Shown here: positions 7,500 through 15,197 of the stretch, in pieces
How positions within the stretch are numbered: the first letter of the stretch is position 1
Layout: every line of letters begins with the position of its first letter
Assembly: GCF_036634195.1 (NCBI RefSeq)
Contig: NZ_JAZIFY010000002.1
Coordinates: 1 to 64,000, forward strand
DNA from: Streptomyces sp. P9-A4
GTDB taxonomy: Bacteria > Actinomycetota > Actinomycetes > Streptomycetales > Streptomycetaceae
Direction: 5' to 3'
DNA: 64,000 nt
Translations under genes and position numbers: made by a program
The notes under the pieces: generated by a model
Database searches by the model: none
The model's input: the letters and a program-made list of their open reading frames with translations, nothing else
Told to the model about the DNA's origin: nothing

Positions 7500-8021
7500 T
7501 CAGCCCAGGTACGGTTTCTCGCGCTGTTCCAGGAAGTGCTGGAGCCTGAGTCGTTGGGTGTGGTGCATCGGCAACTGCTCGATCTCTTCCGGCGGCACGA
7601 ACCGGAGCTCACTGGACTCGTCGGAAATCTCCAGCCGACCGCCGGTGATACGGGCGGTGAAGCAGACGTTGAACTGTCGCCGGACCTCGCCGTCGGCATA
7701 GGCAATGATGTGTTTCGGGTCGGTGTAGGTGCCGACCAGGCCAGTGATCTCCACGTCGAGGCCGGTCTCCTCTTTGACCTCGCGCACGGCCGTGCCTGGC
7801 AGGGAGTCGGTGAGGTCCATGCCGCCTCCGGGCAGGGCCCACAGGTCGTTGTCGCGGCGGCGCTGGAGGAGGATGCGCCCGTGGTCGTCGGTGACGACGG
7901 CGGAGGCAGCGACGACTGAAACCTCACTAGGCCGTACTCTCGCTCGACGAGGCCATCTCCAGCTGGCGCATGCCCCTCGCGCACCTTCCCCGTGACGACC
8001 ACGGCTTCTGAGCCCTGTCAC
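7500..8021 (-). CDS. Nudix hydrolase
   Basis: The 173-aa frame contains VVTDDHGRILLQRRRDNDLW, the Nudix box from GGGMDLTDSLPGTA to VREVKEETGL, and HIIAYADGEVRRQFNVCF. The Glu of the Gx5E part is Asp; the REVKEE metal-binding core is intact. The start is probably GTG at 8021, giving a GTGA overlap with the upstream kinase. The first 30 codons are unusually basic and unlike the family, so a later start or a local frameshift is possible. As last gene of the DUF6415-JmjC-AKR-APH operon it may hydrolyse a nucleotide-type intermediate; the substrate is unknown. Confidence 0.75.
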   Translation of the reverse strand: MTGLRSRGRHGEGARGACASWRWPRRARVRPSEVSVVAASAVVTDDHGRILLQRRRDNDLWALPGGGMDLTDSLPGTAVREVKEETGLDVEITGLVGTYTDPKHIIAYADGEVRRQFNVCFTARITGGRLEISDESSELRFVPPEEIEQLPMHHTQRLRLQHFLEQREKPYLG

Positions 8022-8866
8022 TCTGAGGGGAAGGCGAACCTGCTGGTGATCTCGTCGACAAGACGGTGCAGCGGGGCGGTGAGGTCGGGGTGGTCACCAC
8101 GCGAGGCAGCCTGGAGGAGATCGGCGGCAACAACGAGGAGCGCGGTGCGGCCGGTGTGAGTATCGAGAATGCCAGCGAATGCCTCTCGGATGCGGGCGGC
8201 GGTGGCCGGTGTGAGGAGTGCGTAGGAGTACAGGAGCGCGGCGTCCCAGCCTCGGGGCGCGAGGCCGAAGCCTTCCCAGTCGAGGATCGTGGCGCCGGCC
8301 GTGAGGTTGGCGGTGTGGAGGTCGCCATGGGCACAGGTCCAGTCGGTGATCTGGGGCGCGGAGCGTCGGGTGAACTGAGGGACAGCGCGGTCGATCCATT
8401 GCTGGCGGACGCTGACCCGGTCGGTCGCTGTTGCGGCGACAGCACCGAGGTCTTCACGGATCTTCTTGAACCAGATGTCGGGCAGGTCGAGTTCGTGGTG
8501 GAGGACGGGGCCGTTCGGGGAGAGGACGGGTTCGTCGACGAAGGTGGTGAGCTCGGCGCGGTAGGCGTGTGCGTCGGCGGTGGCGTCGTGAATCGAGTGC
8601 AGGGTGGGCTTTCGGACGGTGGGGAACAGGAGCGCTGCCTGTTCCTGTCCGGTCCAGGTTCGACCGCCTTCCTTCCCGTCGGGGGCGGCCTGGAGACGGA
8701 GCCAGCAGGCGCCGTAAAGGGGGTGGTCGGCGCGGCGGCCGAGAGTGCGCCCCTGATGGCCCCAGGCGGGTGGGCCAGAGACGGTGGTGCCGAGGGCGGC
8801 CGCGGCCCGGGCGTGGGCGGCGGTCATGCGCTTCTCGTCGGTGGGGTCAGGCGGTGGCGAGTACAC
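8018..8866 (-). CDS. APH-fold phosphotransferase (kinase-like)
   Basis: This 282-aa protein has the aminoglycoside/choline kinase catalytic core: Brenner box CAHGDLHTANLT with the catalytic Asp, then TILDWEGFGLAPRGWDAALL with the metal-binding Asp. The N-lobe is short and begins MYSPPPDPTDEKR. GTG at 8866 has a GGAG 8 nt upstream and overlaps the end of the aldo/keto reductase gene by 20 nt. It overlaps the Nudix start by 4 nt. Family members phosphorylate small hydroxylated molecules. In this operon it could modify or self-protect against the pathway product, which is inference. Confidence 0.8.
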   Translation of the reverse strand: MYSPPPDPTDEKRMTAAHARAAAALGTTVSGPPAWGHQGRTLGRRADHPLYGACWLRLQAAPDGKEGGRTWTGQEQAALLFPTVRKPTLHSIHDATADAHAYRAELTTFVDEPVLSPNGPVLHHELDLPDIWFKKIREDLGAVAATATDRVSVRQQWIDRAVPQFTRRSAPQITDWTCAHGDLHTANLTAGATILDWEGFGLAPRGWDAALLYSYALLTPATAARIREAFAGILDTHTGRTALLVVAADLLQAASRGDHPDLTAPLHRLVDEITSRFAFPSE

Positions 8867-9752
8867 GAAGAACGCTCCGCAGGGTGGTGGCCGGTACGGG
8901 GTCGTGAGCGAGCGCCGTGAGGGCGCGGTCCCAGTGTCGCGGATCGGCAGTGGACACAAGGACGCGTTCGATGCCGGGGCAGGAGGCGACTGCGGCAAGC
9001 GCTGCTTCGGCGATCGTGGTCCCGGGGCGGATGAGTCCGGCGAGTTCGGCGCCGCCGTCGAGTCGGGCGAGCTCGCCGCCGTGCAGGGGTGCGGAGGCGT
9101 GCACGTGCCAGCCGTGGTCGACGGCGTGGGCAATCGGTCCGCGCCCCAGGAGTGCTTGTGCGAGGGCGGTGGCCTCGATGAGCGAGACGGGGAGCTGGAT
9201 CGTCGTCAGGTGGTGGTCGTGGCTGCCGGCCGCAATCTGGGCGAGGCGGTTCAGGGTGGCGACGGTGAAGCGGCCGTCGGTGAATCCGTTCCAGACGGCG
9301 ACGCCGTAGGAGGCGATCCGTCCGCAGGCCACCTTCTCCTCCAGGATGGCGAAGGCGTCCCGTAGTCCGGCCGCGAGCTGGTCGTCGGGGAGGTGCTCGG
9401 AGTTGTGGACGAACATGGTGTCGAGCCGGGCCCGGCCAAGTTCCGCGCGGGCCCGTTCCACCTGCCAGTCCACCACGGCGGGATCAAGGCTGTGCCGGGC
9501 GTCGGCAGGTATGGGGATGCCGTCGGCGGCGGCCGCTCGGATCTCCTTGGGGGTGAGGTAGCCGGTCTTGGTCGCAACCCGCAGCCGCGGGTGCGCGGCC
9601 AGCGCCGGGGCGAGGAGCTGGTGGGCGGTGCCGTCGCAGTAGTTGGGGGCGGTGTCGACCCACGGCATGGGGGCATTGGCGGCGTGTTCGGCGGCCTGGT
9701 TCATCCGGTTGGCGGGGACGCGGTAGGTGCCCAGTGCGAGGGTCGCGGTCAT
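8847..9752 (-). CDS. Aldo/keto reductase
   Basis: This 301-aa (alpha/beta)8-barrel NADPH oxidoreductase carries the catalytic tetrad: Asp in PWVDTAPNYCDG, Tyr in the same motif, Lys in VATKTGYLTP and His in MFVHNSEHLP. The phosphate-binding end is in ERVLVSTADPRHWDRAL. It resembles the D-threo-aldose-dehydrogenase-like branch. ATG at 9752 overlaps the JmjC stop (ATGA), so the pair is translationally coupled. It probably reduces a carbonyl formed in the same pathway. Confidence 0.88.
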   Translation of the reverse strand: MTATLALGTYRVPANRMNQAAEHAANAPMPWVDTAPNYCDGTAHQLLAPALAAHPRLRVATKTGYLTPKEIRAAAADGIPIPADARHSLDPAVVDWQVERARAELGRARLDTMFVHNSEHLPDDQLAAGLRDAFAILEEKVACGRIASYGVAVWNGFTDGRFTVATLNRLAQIAAGSHDHHLTTIQLPVSLIEATALAQALLGRGPIAHAVDHGWHVHASAPLHGGELARLDGGAELAGLIRPGTTIAEAALAAVASCPGIERVLVSTADPRHWDRALTALAHDPVPATTLRSVLRVLATA

Positions 9753-10960
9753 CGGCGCTCCCCCGGGCGGACCGTGGCCGCCTGCGCGGTGAGGAGTTCC
9801 TGGACGACGAGCGCGACGTCGCCGACCGGGAGCCGGCTCGCGGCGGCAAGGTCTCCGAGCGGCGTCCATGCCGGCATGGCGGCGAGGAGCATGTCGAGGA
9901 GCGGGTGGGCGGCCGGGTCGAGGTCGATCTCGTTGCCAGCCGCGGTGAGCCGGACCAGGCTCTCGCCGTCGGCCATGACGCAAGTGGTGCGGGCGCGGGC
10001 GGTGGTGAGGCGTACGAGCAGACCGGGTTCGGCGGGCACATAGTGGATGTGCGGAAGCCGCGGAAGCGAGGGGCGGAGCCGTCCGAGGTCTTCGGCGTCC
10101 CGGGCGGCCGTGTAAGCGTCGAGGAGGCCGGGGGTGGCGAAAAGGGTGTCGAGTTCCGTGCGCAGGTCGGTGAGGTAGTCGGCCTGGTCTTCGGCACTGG
10201 CGTGGAGAGGAAGGTCGGTGCGGGCCGTCGTGCTCGCACGGAGCCGGTCAGCTGCCCAGGTGATGAGGTCGGCGCCGGTGTGCGGGGCGAGGCCGCACGT
10301 CAGGTGTAGGGATGCCTCGCCCTGGTCGGCGGTGACCGCATGCCACCAGCCGCGCGGTACATATAGCACGTCTCCCGCGCGCAGGGTGAGATCGGCGAGT
10401 GGCCGTTCGGGCGGGGGTTCGGGGGTGGTGACATCCCGGTACATCGGGCGCTCGCGGGTCGGCCCGAACAGGCGCCACCGCTTCGCGCCGGCGATCTGGA
10501 TAATGAGGGTGTCGTGGTCGTCCCAGTGGGTGCCGAAGCCCTCAGTCGGCGTCCAGGAGGCGTAGGCGTTGACCTGGACATGAGTGCGCAGGTGTTTCTC
10601 CAGGGCGGCGGCAAGGTCGCCGACCGGCTCGTGGAGTTCATCGACCGCGTCGAGGACGAGGGAGGCGCCCTCGGCGAGCCGCTCGTGGAGCTCCGCCGGG
10701 TAGATCCGCTGCCACACGGTGGCCCGGCGGCTCGTGACCGGTACGGCGTAGCGGTGTGCCGGGAGGGTCTCGCCATCGGCGGACAGTCGCAGTCGCGGGG
10801 GCTCCAGGCAGTGGGCGGCGATGAGGTCGCTGAGTGTGTCGTAGGAGAACAGGGCGCCTGGGTCCGTGACGGCGCCGTGCAGGTGCAGGTAGTCGCGGGT
10901 ATACGTCTGGGCCAGGAAGCCCTGGCCCAGACGTTCCGCGATGAACGGGACGGTCATCAC
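9749..10960 (-). CDS. JmjC/cupin-type Fe(II)/2-oxoglutarate oxygenase
   Basis: This 403-aa protein has a JmjC domain at about residues 85-225 with the iron triad H145, D147 (GTHWDDHDTL) and H207 (VPRGWWHAV). The 2-OG-contacting Lys is in IAGAKRWRLFG. A C-terminal winged-helix-like region (PAWTPLGDLAAASRLPVGDV) matches the RoxA/MINA53-type ribosomal-oxygenase architecture. Family members hydroxylate proteins, peptides or small molecules. GTG at 10960 overlaps the end of the preceding small frame (GTGA); ATG at 10957 is an alternative. The operon context points to a tailoring step. The substrate could be the product of the small frame at 10957-11096, but that is untested. Confidence 0.85.
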   Translation of the reverse strand: MMTVPFIAERLGQGFLAQTYTRDYLHLHGAVTDPGALFSYDTLSDLIAAHCLEPPRLRLSADGETLPAHRYAVPVTSRRATVWQRIYPAELHERLAEGASLVLDAVDELHEPVGDLAAALEKHLRTHVQVNAYASWTPTEGFGTHWDDHDTLIIQIAGAKRWRLFGPTRERPMYRDVTTPEPPPERPLADLTLRAGDVLYVPRGWWHAVTADQGEASLHLTCGLAPHTGADLITWAADRLRASTTARTDLPLHASAEDQADYLTDLRTELDTLFATPGLLDAYTAARDAEDLGRLRPSLPRLPHIHYVPAEPGLLVRLTTARARTTCVMADGESLVRLTAAGNEIDLDPAAHPLLDMLLAAMPAWTPLGDLAAASRLPVGDVALVVQELLTAQAATVRPGERR

Positions 10961-11096
10961 GCGGTGTGCGGCCGGTGCCGCCGCCGTCCGACGGGATCAC
11001 GCCCCGGCTGCGGGCCGCGGCGATCGCGCGGCGCGCACGGACCAGACCGCCCGGCTGCCCGTTCTCGCGGGGCTGCGGGGTGTTCGAGCTCTTCAT
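10957..11096 (-). CDS. Candidate small peptide gene (about 46 aa, apparent frameshift at its end)
   Basis: ATG at 11096 has an excellent AAGGAGG site 8-9 nt upstream and encodes MKSSNTPQPRENGQPGGLVR, continuing ARRAIAAARSRGVIPSDGGG. In the given sequence the frame runs on into the oxygenase gene, which is unlikely. A single missing base in the GGC-rich stretch near 10975-10985 would end it at TGA 10957-10959. That would give a GTGA overlap with the oxygenase start, the linkage seen throughout this operon. The basic helix and Gly-rich end could suit a modified-peptide precursor or a DNA-binding peptide; no homologue is recognised. Confidence 0.4.
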
Positions 11097-11251
11097 CTCG
11101 ATCGGCCTCCTTCGTGGGTCGTGCGGACTTCCCGACCGCGGGCAGGCACACCGCCTTGTAAGGGGATCGGTGTGCGGGAGTGTGTGGATGGGCCTCGCCC
11201 CTGCCTGGCGGGTCTGGGGCCCAGGCGCCGTTCCCCCGTTCCCCCCGGGGG

Positions 11252-11723
11252 CTATGTCTTCGCCGGTACAGAGTCGGGCCGGGCGGCGAGAGCGCGGTCG
11301 AGTGCCCTGTGCAGGGCGCGCACGAGGCGGGCCGTCGATTGCGCGGCGGTGAGGGGGGGCACGGGGGCGGTGTGCCGTGTCGAATCGGCGTACGGCCTCG
11401 GCGCAGGACGCGTATGCAAGGGGTACGGCCGGGTCGGTCTGCGGCAGGTGCCCGCACGCGGCCTTGGTCTCCCGGATCAGGAGACGGCCGTAGCCGGTGA
11501 GCTGGAGGGTGATCTGGTCGAGGTCAGCGGGCGGCAGGATGGTGGTGTTGCGTCGCCAGGTCAGGACGGCGTCGACGAGCCGTTCGTGCACGTCCCGGTC
11601 GAGCGGCACGGAGCCGTCGAGAAGTGTCTGGGGGTCGTGGACGATGCCGGCATGCGGGCTCCTGTCCGATCCGCCCCGCCCGGCGCGGGCGGGACGGGTG
11701 GAGGGGGTGGCCGGTTCGGTCAC
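11252..11723 (-). pseudogene. DUF6415-type natural-product-associated protein, split by +1 frameshift
   Basis: From 11723 the frame reads MTEPATPSTRPARAG..., then HERLVDAVLTWRRNTTILPP, ADLDQITLQLTGYGRLLIRE and YASCAEAVRRFDTA. This is the pattern I associate with DUF6415 proteins beside Streptomyces biosynthetic genes. The true C-terminus, LTAAQSTARLVRALHRALDR to PDSVPAKT, lies in another frame and stops at 11252-11254. The frames join if one base is removed from the seven-C run (plus strand G at 11353-11359). It is either a sequencing indel or a recent inactivation. The family function is unknown. It is transcribed divergently from the XRE/TPR regulator. Confidence 0.65.
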
Positions 11724-11817
11724 GTCGGCGCCTCCAAGTCGGTTAGCTGTAGTGGGTGTTCGGATACGGTGTGACGGCTCGCATCACCCATCGAAGCCGT
11801 GGGCAGGCGTGGTGGCC

Positions 11818-13365
11818 ATGCGCGGCATGGGGCCCGGTGTGCTGGCCCCGCTGGCCCCATCGCGGTCATGGCGAAGACGCCGGGAGCAGAGCATCGGGGC
11901 AGGTGGCTCAGGGAAGGGGCAGCGGCCGAAGCAGCTGACGCCCGGGGCCGGCCCGTGGCACCGGTGGGGACACGAGTTACGGCAGACCCGCATCGCCCGC
12001 GGGCTCTCCCAGCAGGAGCTGGCCGCACGCGCTCTGATCGACCGGTCGCACCTCGCGCGCCTGGAGCGCGCCGAGGGGCCCGTCCCCCGTGAGGTCGCGG
12101 TCGCCGTCGACCGGGCCCTGGATGCCTGCAGGGCACTGGTCCGGCTCTGGGAATGGGCGCAGCGGCAAGCCTCCCACTCCCCCGCTGTCAGCGTGCCAGA
12201 GGACTTGGGGCTCGGGATGTCCAGAGCTGGGGTTCGGGGTCATGGGGCCAGTCGCGCAGCGGATGGGGCCACGTCCCTCGATGATCTGGTCGCAGGCTTG
12301 TCCGGGCAGGCAGGCTCCGATCATGGCGACACGGACACGGTCGTCGTGCCCTGCCGTATCAAGGGAAGGATCCTGTTCGTGCCTGTGCCCCGCCGCGTCG
12401 TCCTGGCTTCCGGGCTCGCCGGCCTCGCCTCGACCGCGCTGCCCGCCACGACGGCGTTCGCCGGTACGCTCCCGGGTGACATGGGATCGCCTGTCGAGCA
12501 CTATGCGCAGCTGCGGCGTGTGCTGATCCAGACGGACAACCTGATCGGTGCCCGGCACGTCCTGCCCGCGGTCCAGCAGCACCTGGCCCAGCTCATTGCG
12601 CGCCGCCGCACCGCCGGGGGTACGGATGCGGTGCGGTTGTTGTCGCTCGAGACCCGCTTTGAAGAACTCGCCGGGTGGCTGGCCCAGGACATCGGTGACG
12701 AACGCTCCGCTCACGGCCACACCGCCCGAGCGCTGGATGCTTCCCACATCACCGGCGACAGCGCCCTGACCGCGTACATCCTGGGCCGCAAGGCTCAGCT
12801 CGCCGTCGACACCGGGCACCCCTCGGATGCCCTTGGGCTGGCGGCCGCCGCCCGGCGTACCGCCCGCCCTGGCAGTCGGGTCGAGGTCATCGCCGTCATG
12901 CACCAGGCGCATGCGCACGCCGTTCTCGGTGACGGGGCACGGGCTCTCGGGGCTTACGACTCCGCGCTCGCGCTCCTGGGGAGCGCGGAGGTGGACGGGG
13001 TGTGGGGCTCGTGGCTGGACGAGGCTTACGTCCACACCGCCCGTGCCCGCTCGCTGGCCGCCCTCGGATGCTTCGAGCAGGCCGCGCGGGGATTCGACAC
13101 GGCGATCGCCGAACTGCCCGGCGCCTACCGGCGCGACCGCGGCGTCTATCTCGCCCGCGCGGCCCGGGCCCATGCAGGAACCGGCAACATCCCGCTCGCC
13201 GCCCGGATCGGCCTGCAGGCCGTGGGGGTCGCCGCGGAGACCGGATCGGCCCGCATCATCGGCCAGCTCGACCTCCTCGACCACGCCCTGTCCACCACCG
13301 CCGGCGAGCAGGGCGTCGCCGAGTTCCGGGACGCGCTGGACCGGATCGTCCTCCACCCCGCCTGA
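11818..13365 (+). CDS. XRE-family regulator with TPR-like repeats
   Basis: This protein of about 515 aa has an N-terminal helix-turn-helix (WGHELRQTRIARGLSQQELA, then LIDRSHLARLERAEGPVPRE). A variable linker follows, then a long helical solenoid from about residue 220 (ETRFEELAGWLAQDIG, TARALDASHITGDSALTAYI, AQAARGFDTAIAELPGAYRR) typical of TPR regulators in Streptomyces clusters. The start is uncertain; ATG at 11818 is used because upstream codons look non-coding. It is divergent from the DUF6415 operon, with a 94-bp intergenic space likely to hold both promoters. It precedes the reductase and deaminase genes and is the likely cluster-situated regulator. Confidence 0.8.
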   Translation: MRGMGPGVLAPLAPSRSWRRRREQSIGAGGSGKGQRPKQLTPGAGPWHRWGHELRQTRIARGLSQQELAARALIDRSHLARLERAEGPVPREVAVAVDRALDACRALVRLWEWAQRQASHSPAVSVPEDLGLGMSRAGVRGHGASRAADGATSLDDLVAGLSGQAGSDHGDTDTVVVPCRIKGRILFVPVPRRVVLASGLAGLASTALPATTAFAGTLPGDMGSPVEHYAQLRRVLIQTDNLIGARHVLPAVQQHLAQLIARRRTAGGTDAVRLLSLETRFEELAGWLAQDIGDERSAHGHTARALDASHITGDSALTAYILGRKAQLAVDTGHPSDALGLAAAARRTARPGSRVEVIAVMHQAHAHAVLGDGARALGAYDSALALLGSAEVDGVWGSWLDEAYVHTARARSLAALGCFEQAARGFDTAIAELPGAYRRDRGVYLARAARAHAGTGNIPLAARIGLQAVGVAAETGSARIIGQLDLLDHALSTTAGEQGVAEFRDALDRIVLHPA

Positions 13366-13417
13366 CACCCATCCACTCGCACCGCTTTCCCACCCCGCGC
13401 CGTACTGGAGCCGCCCC

Positions 13418-14119
13418 GTGTCACCCCGCCCTTACGTCCTGCTGTCCGCCGCCGTCTCTCTTGATGGCTACCTCGACACCCGGCCGGGCGAGGACCGGCT
13501 GATGCTCTCCAACCCGGCGGACTTCGACCGCGTCGATTCCGTGCGCGCGTCCGTCGACGCGATCCTCATCGGCGCCGGAACACTGCGCGCCGACAATCCC
13601 CGGCTTCTGGTGAACTCGCCTCAGAGGCGCGCCGACCGTCTCACCGCCGGCCTTCCCGAGTACCCGCTGAAGGTCACGATCACGGGCACCGGTGACCTCG
13701 ACCCGGAGTGGAAGTTCTGGCACCACGGCGGCGAGAAGCTCGTGCTGGCCGTCGGCAGCCAGGCAGCGGAGAAAGCCGGCAAGGCTCTTGGCGGCCTCGC
13801 CACCATTCAGGGCGTTCCGCAGGATGCCACCTGGCCGGTCGCCCTTGACGTCCTCGGCGAGGTGTACGGCGTGCGGCGGCTGATGGTCGAGGGCGGCGGG
13901 ACCATCCACACCCAGCTCCTCAAGGATCATCTCGCAGATGAGCTGCAGCTCGTCATCGCCCCGCTCCTGGTCGGGCAGAGCGACGCCGTGCGCATGCTCG
14001 GCCCCGCCCACTACATGGGCGGACCCTCCGCACGTCTGCGGCTCCTGGAGACACGGCAGATCGGCGACGTGGTACTCCTCAGGTACGCCCCCAAGGACAT
14101 CAGCACGGAGCCCCGATGA
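13418..14119 (+). CDS. RibD C-terminal-type pyrimidine reductase (dihydrofolate-reductase-like fold)
   Basis: This 233-aa protein has the NADPH-binding and substrate motifs of the RibD reductase domain: LLSAAVSLDGYLDT, ILIGAGTLRADNPRL and VRRLMVEGGGTIHTQLL. GTG at 13418 has GGAG 7 nt upstream. The downstream deaminase overlaps it by ATGA, so the two halves of the riboflavin enzyme RibD appear here as separate, coupled proteins. In riboflavin synthesis this domain reduces the ribosyl side chain of an aminopyrimidine phosphate. No riboflavin genes are nearby, so a dedicated secondary pathway is inferred. Confidence 0.85.
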   Translation: MSPRPYVLLSAAVSLDGYLDTRPGEDRLMLSNPADFDRVDSVRASVDAILIGAGTLRADNPRLLVNSPQRRADRLTAGLPEYPLKVTITGTGDLDPEWKFWHHGGEKLVLAVGSQAAEKAGKALGGLATIQGVPQDATWPVALDVLGEVYGVRRLMVEGGGTIHTQLLKDHLADELQLVIAPLLVGQSDAVRMLGPAHYMGGPSARLRLLETRQIGDVVLLRYAPKDISTEPR

Positions 14120-14634
14120 CACCCATCCCCACACCCGACCCGGCCCCCGGCCCCACCGGCCACGGTCGGCCCGGTGCCGGGCACGAAGCCACCCCTGCGG
14201 ACCGGGGCTGGCTCGCGCTCGCCTGCGAACTCGCCACCCACTGCCCGCCGTCCAACACGGCCTTCAGTGTCGGAGCGGTCATCGTCGCCGCTGACGGAAC
14301 CGAGCTCGCCTGCGGATACTCACGTGAGAACGACCCCAACGACCATGCCGAGGAAGGCGCCCTCGCCAAGCTTCCTGCGGGCGAGCCGCGTCTGGCCGGC
14401 GCCACCGTCTACAGCTCGCTGGAGCCCTGCGCGAAACGCGCCTCGCGGCCCAAGCCGTGTGCCGAGCTCATCAAGGATGCCGGGATCCGTCGTGTCGTCA
14501 CCGCCTGGCGCGAGCCCGATACCTTCGTCCCCGGCGCCGACGGCACCGAACTCCTCCAGCACTCCGGCGTCACCGTCGTCGAATTGCCCGAGTACGCCGA
14601 CGCGGCGAAGGAACCGAACCGGCACCTGCTGTAG
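14116..14634 (+). CDS. CMP/RibD-type zinc deaminase
   Basis: This 172-aa cytidine-deaminase-fold protein has the zinc site HAEEGAL (His and catalytic Glu at about residues 77-79) and PCAKRASRPKPCAEL (two Cys ligands). The longer insert between the cysteines and the SLEPCA wording resemble the RibD deaminase domain rather than plain cytidine deaminase. A 35-residue Pro/Gly-rich N-terminus is atypical. ATG overlaps the reductase stop (ATGA). Together they could deaminate and reduce a pyrimidine or purine-derived intermediate. This is the last gene of the plus-strand unit. Confidence 0.85.
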   Translation: MTPIPTPDPAPGPTGHGRPGAGHEATPADRGWLALACELATHCPPSNTAFSVGAVIVAADGTELACGYSRENDPNDHAEEGALAKLPAGEPRLAGATVYSSLEPCAKRASRPKPCAELIKDAGIRRVVTAWREPDTFVPGADGTELLQHSGVTVVELPEYADAAKEPNRHLL

Positions 14635-14712
14635 ACGGCCTGGGGAGGCGGTAGCGGGGGGCAGGGCCGGCGGATCAAAAAGATCTTGTGGTGTCTGTTA
14701 ACAGGCATCGGT

Positions 14713-15075
14713 TCAGCCGCACCTCGATGAGAACCCTGCTGACGCTTCGGTAGGGCCCGGCAGGTGGGGCGTGGGCCAGGCCGGGTTCCACCGCCAGGCC
14801 GCCCACCGGTCGGCGTCTGCGAAGATGCCGGTGCGCGAGGCCAGCATCCCGAGGACCTGTTCACGGGCGGTATCGACGGCTTGGTGCTCGGTGTCGGTGA
14901 TGATGCCGAGCCGCCGCACGTGCGCGTATTCGTCCTCGTCCTTCCACTCGTAGTGGTCAGGTCCGGCGTCGATGAGCAGGTCACCTTCTGGGGGGCCAGT
15001 CGCATGTGCGACGACGTTCACGGTTTGCTGCGCAGGTCCCGTGGGATGCGCAAGCGTGTGACCTGTTTCGTTCAT
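14713..15075 (-). pseudogene. DUF402 (FomD-like) protein, N-terminally shortened
   Basis: The frame encodes about 120 aa: GDLLIDAGPDHYEWKDEDEY, RLGIITDTEHQAVDTAREQV and DRWAAWRWNPAWPTPHLPGP. This is the ending of DUF402 phosphatase-like proteins (family pattern YEWKDE...W.P.PAWP.P.LP). The first half of the barrel is missing, and the candidate ATG at 15075 (MNETGHTLAHPTG) leads into non-family sequence. It is probably a relic between the biosynthetic cluster and the RHS gene. Confidence 0.5.
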
Positions 15076-15197
15076 CGGACCGCGGATGTTTTGCGCCATC
15101 CATCCGGACAGGTTGCTTTAGCGGATTACACGTCATCCAGGCGCCGTGGTAGGACTGTTTGGCTGGCTGATCATCATCTGACGGGGGATTTCACGTC

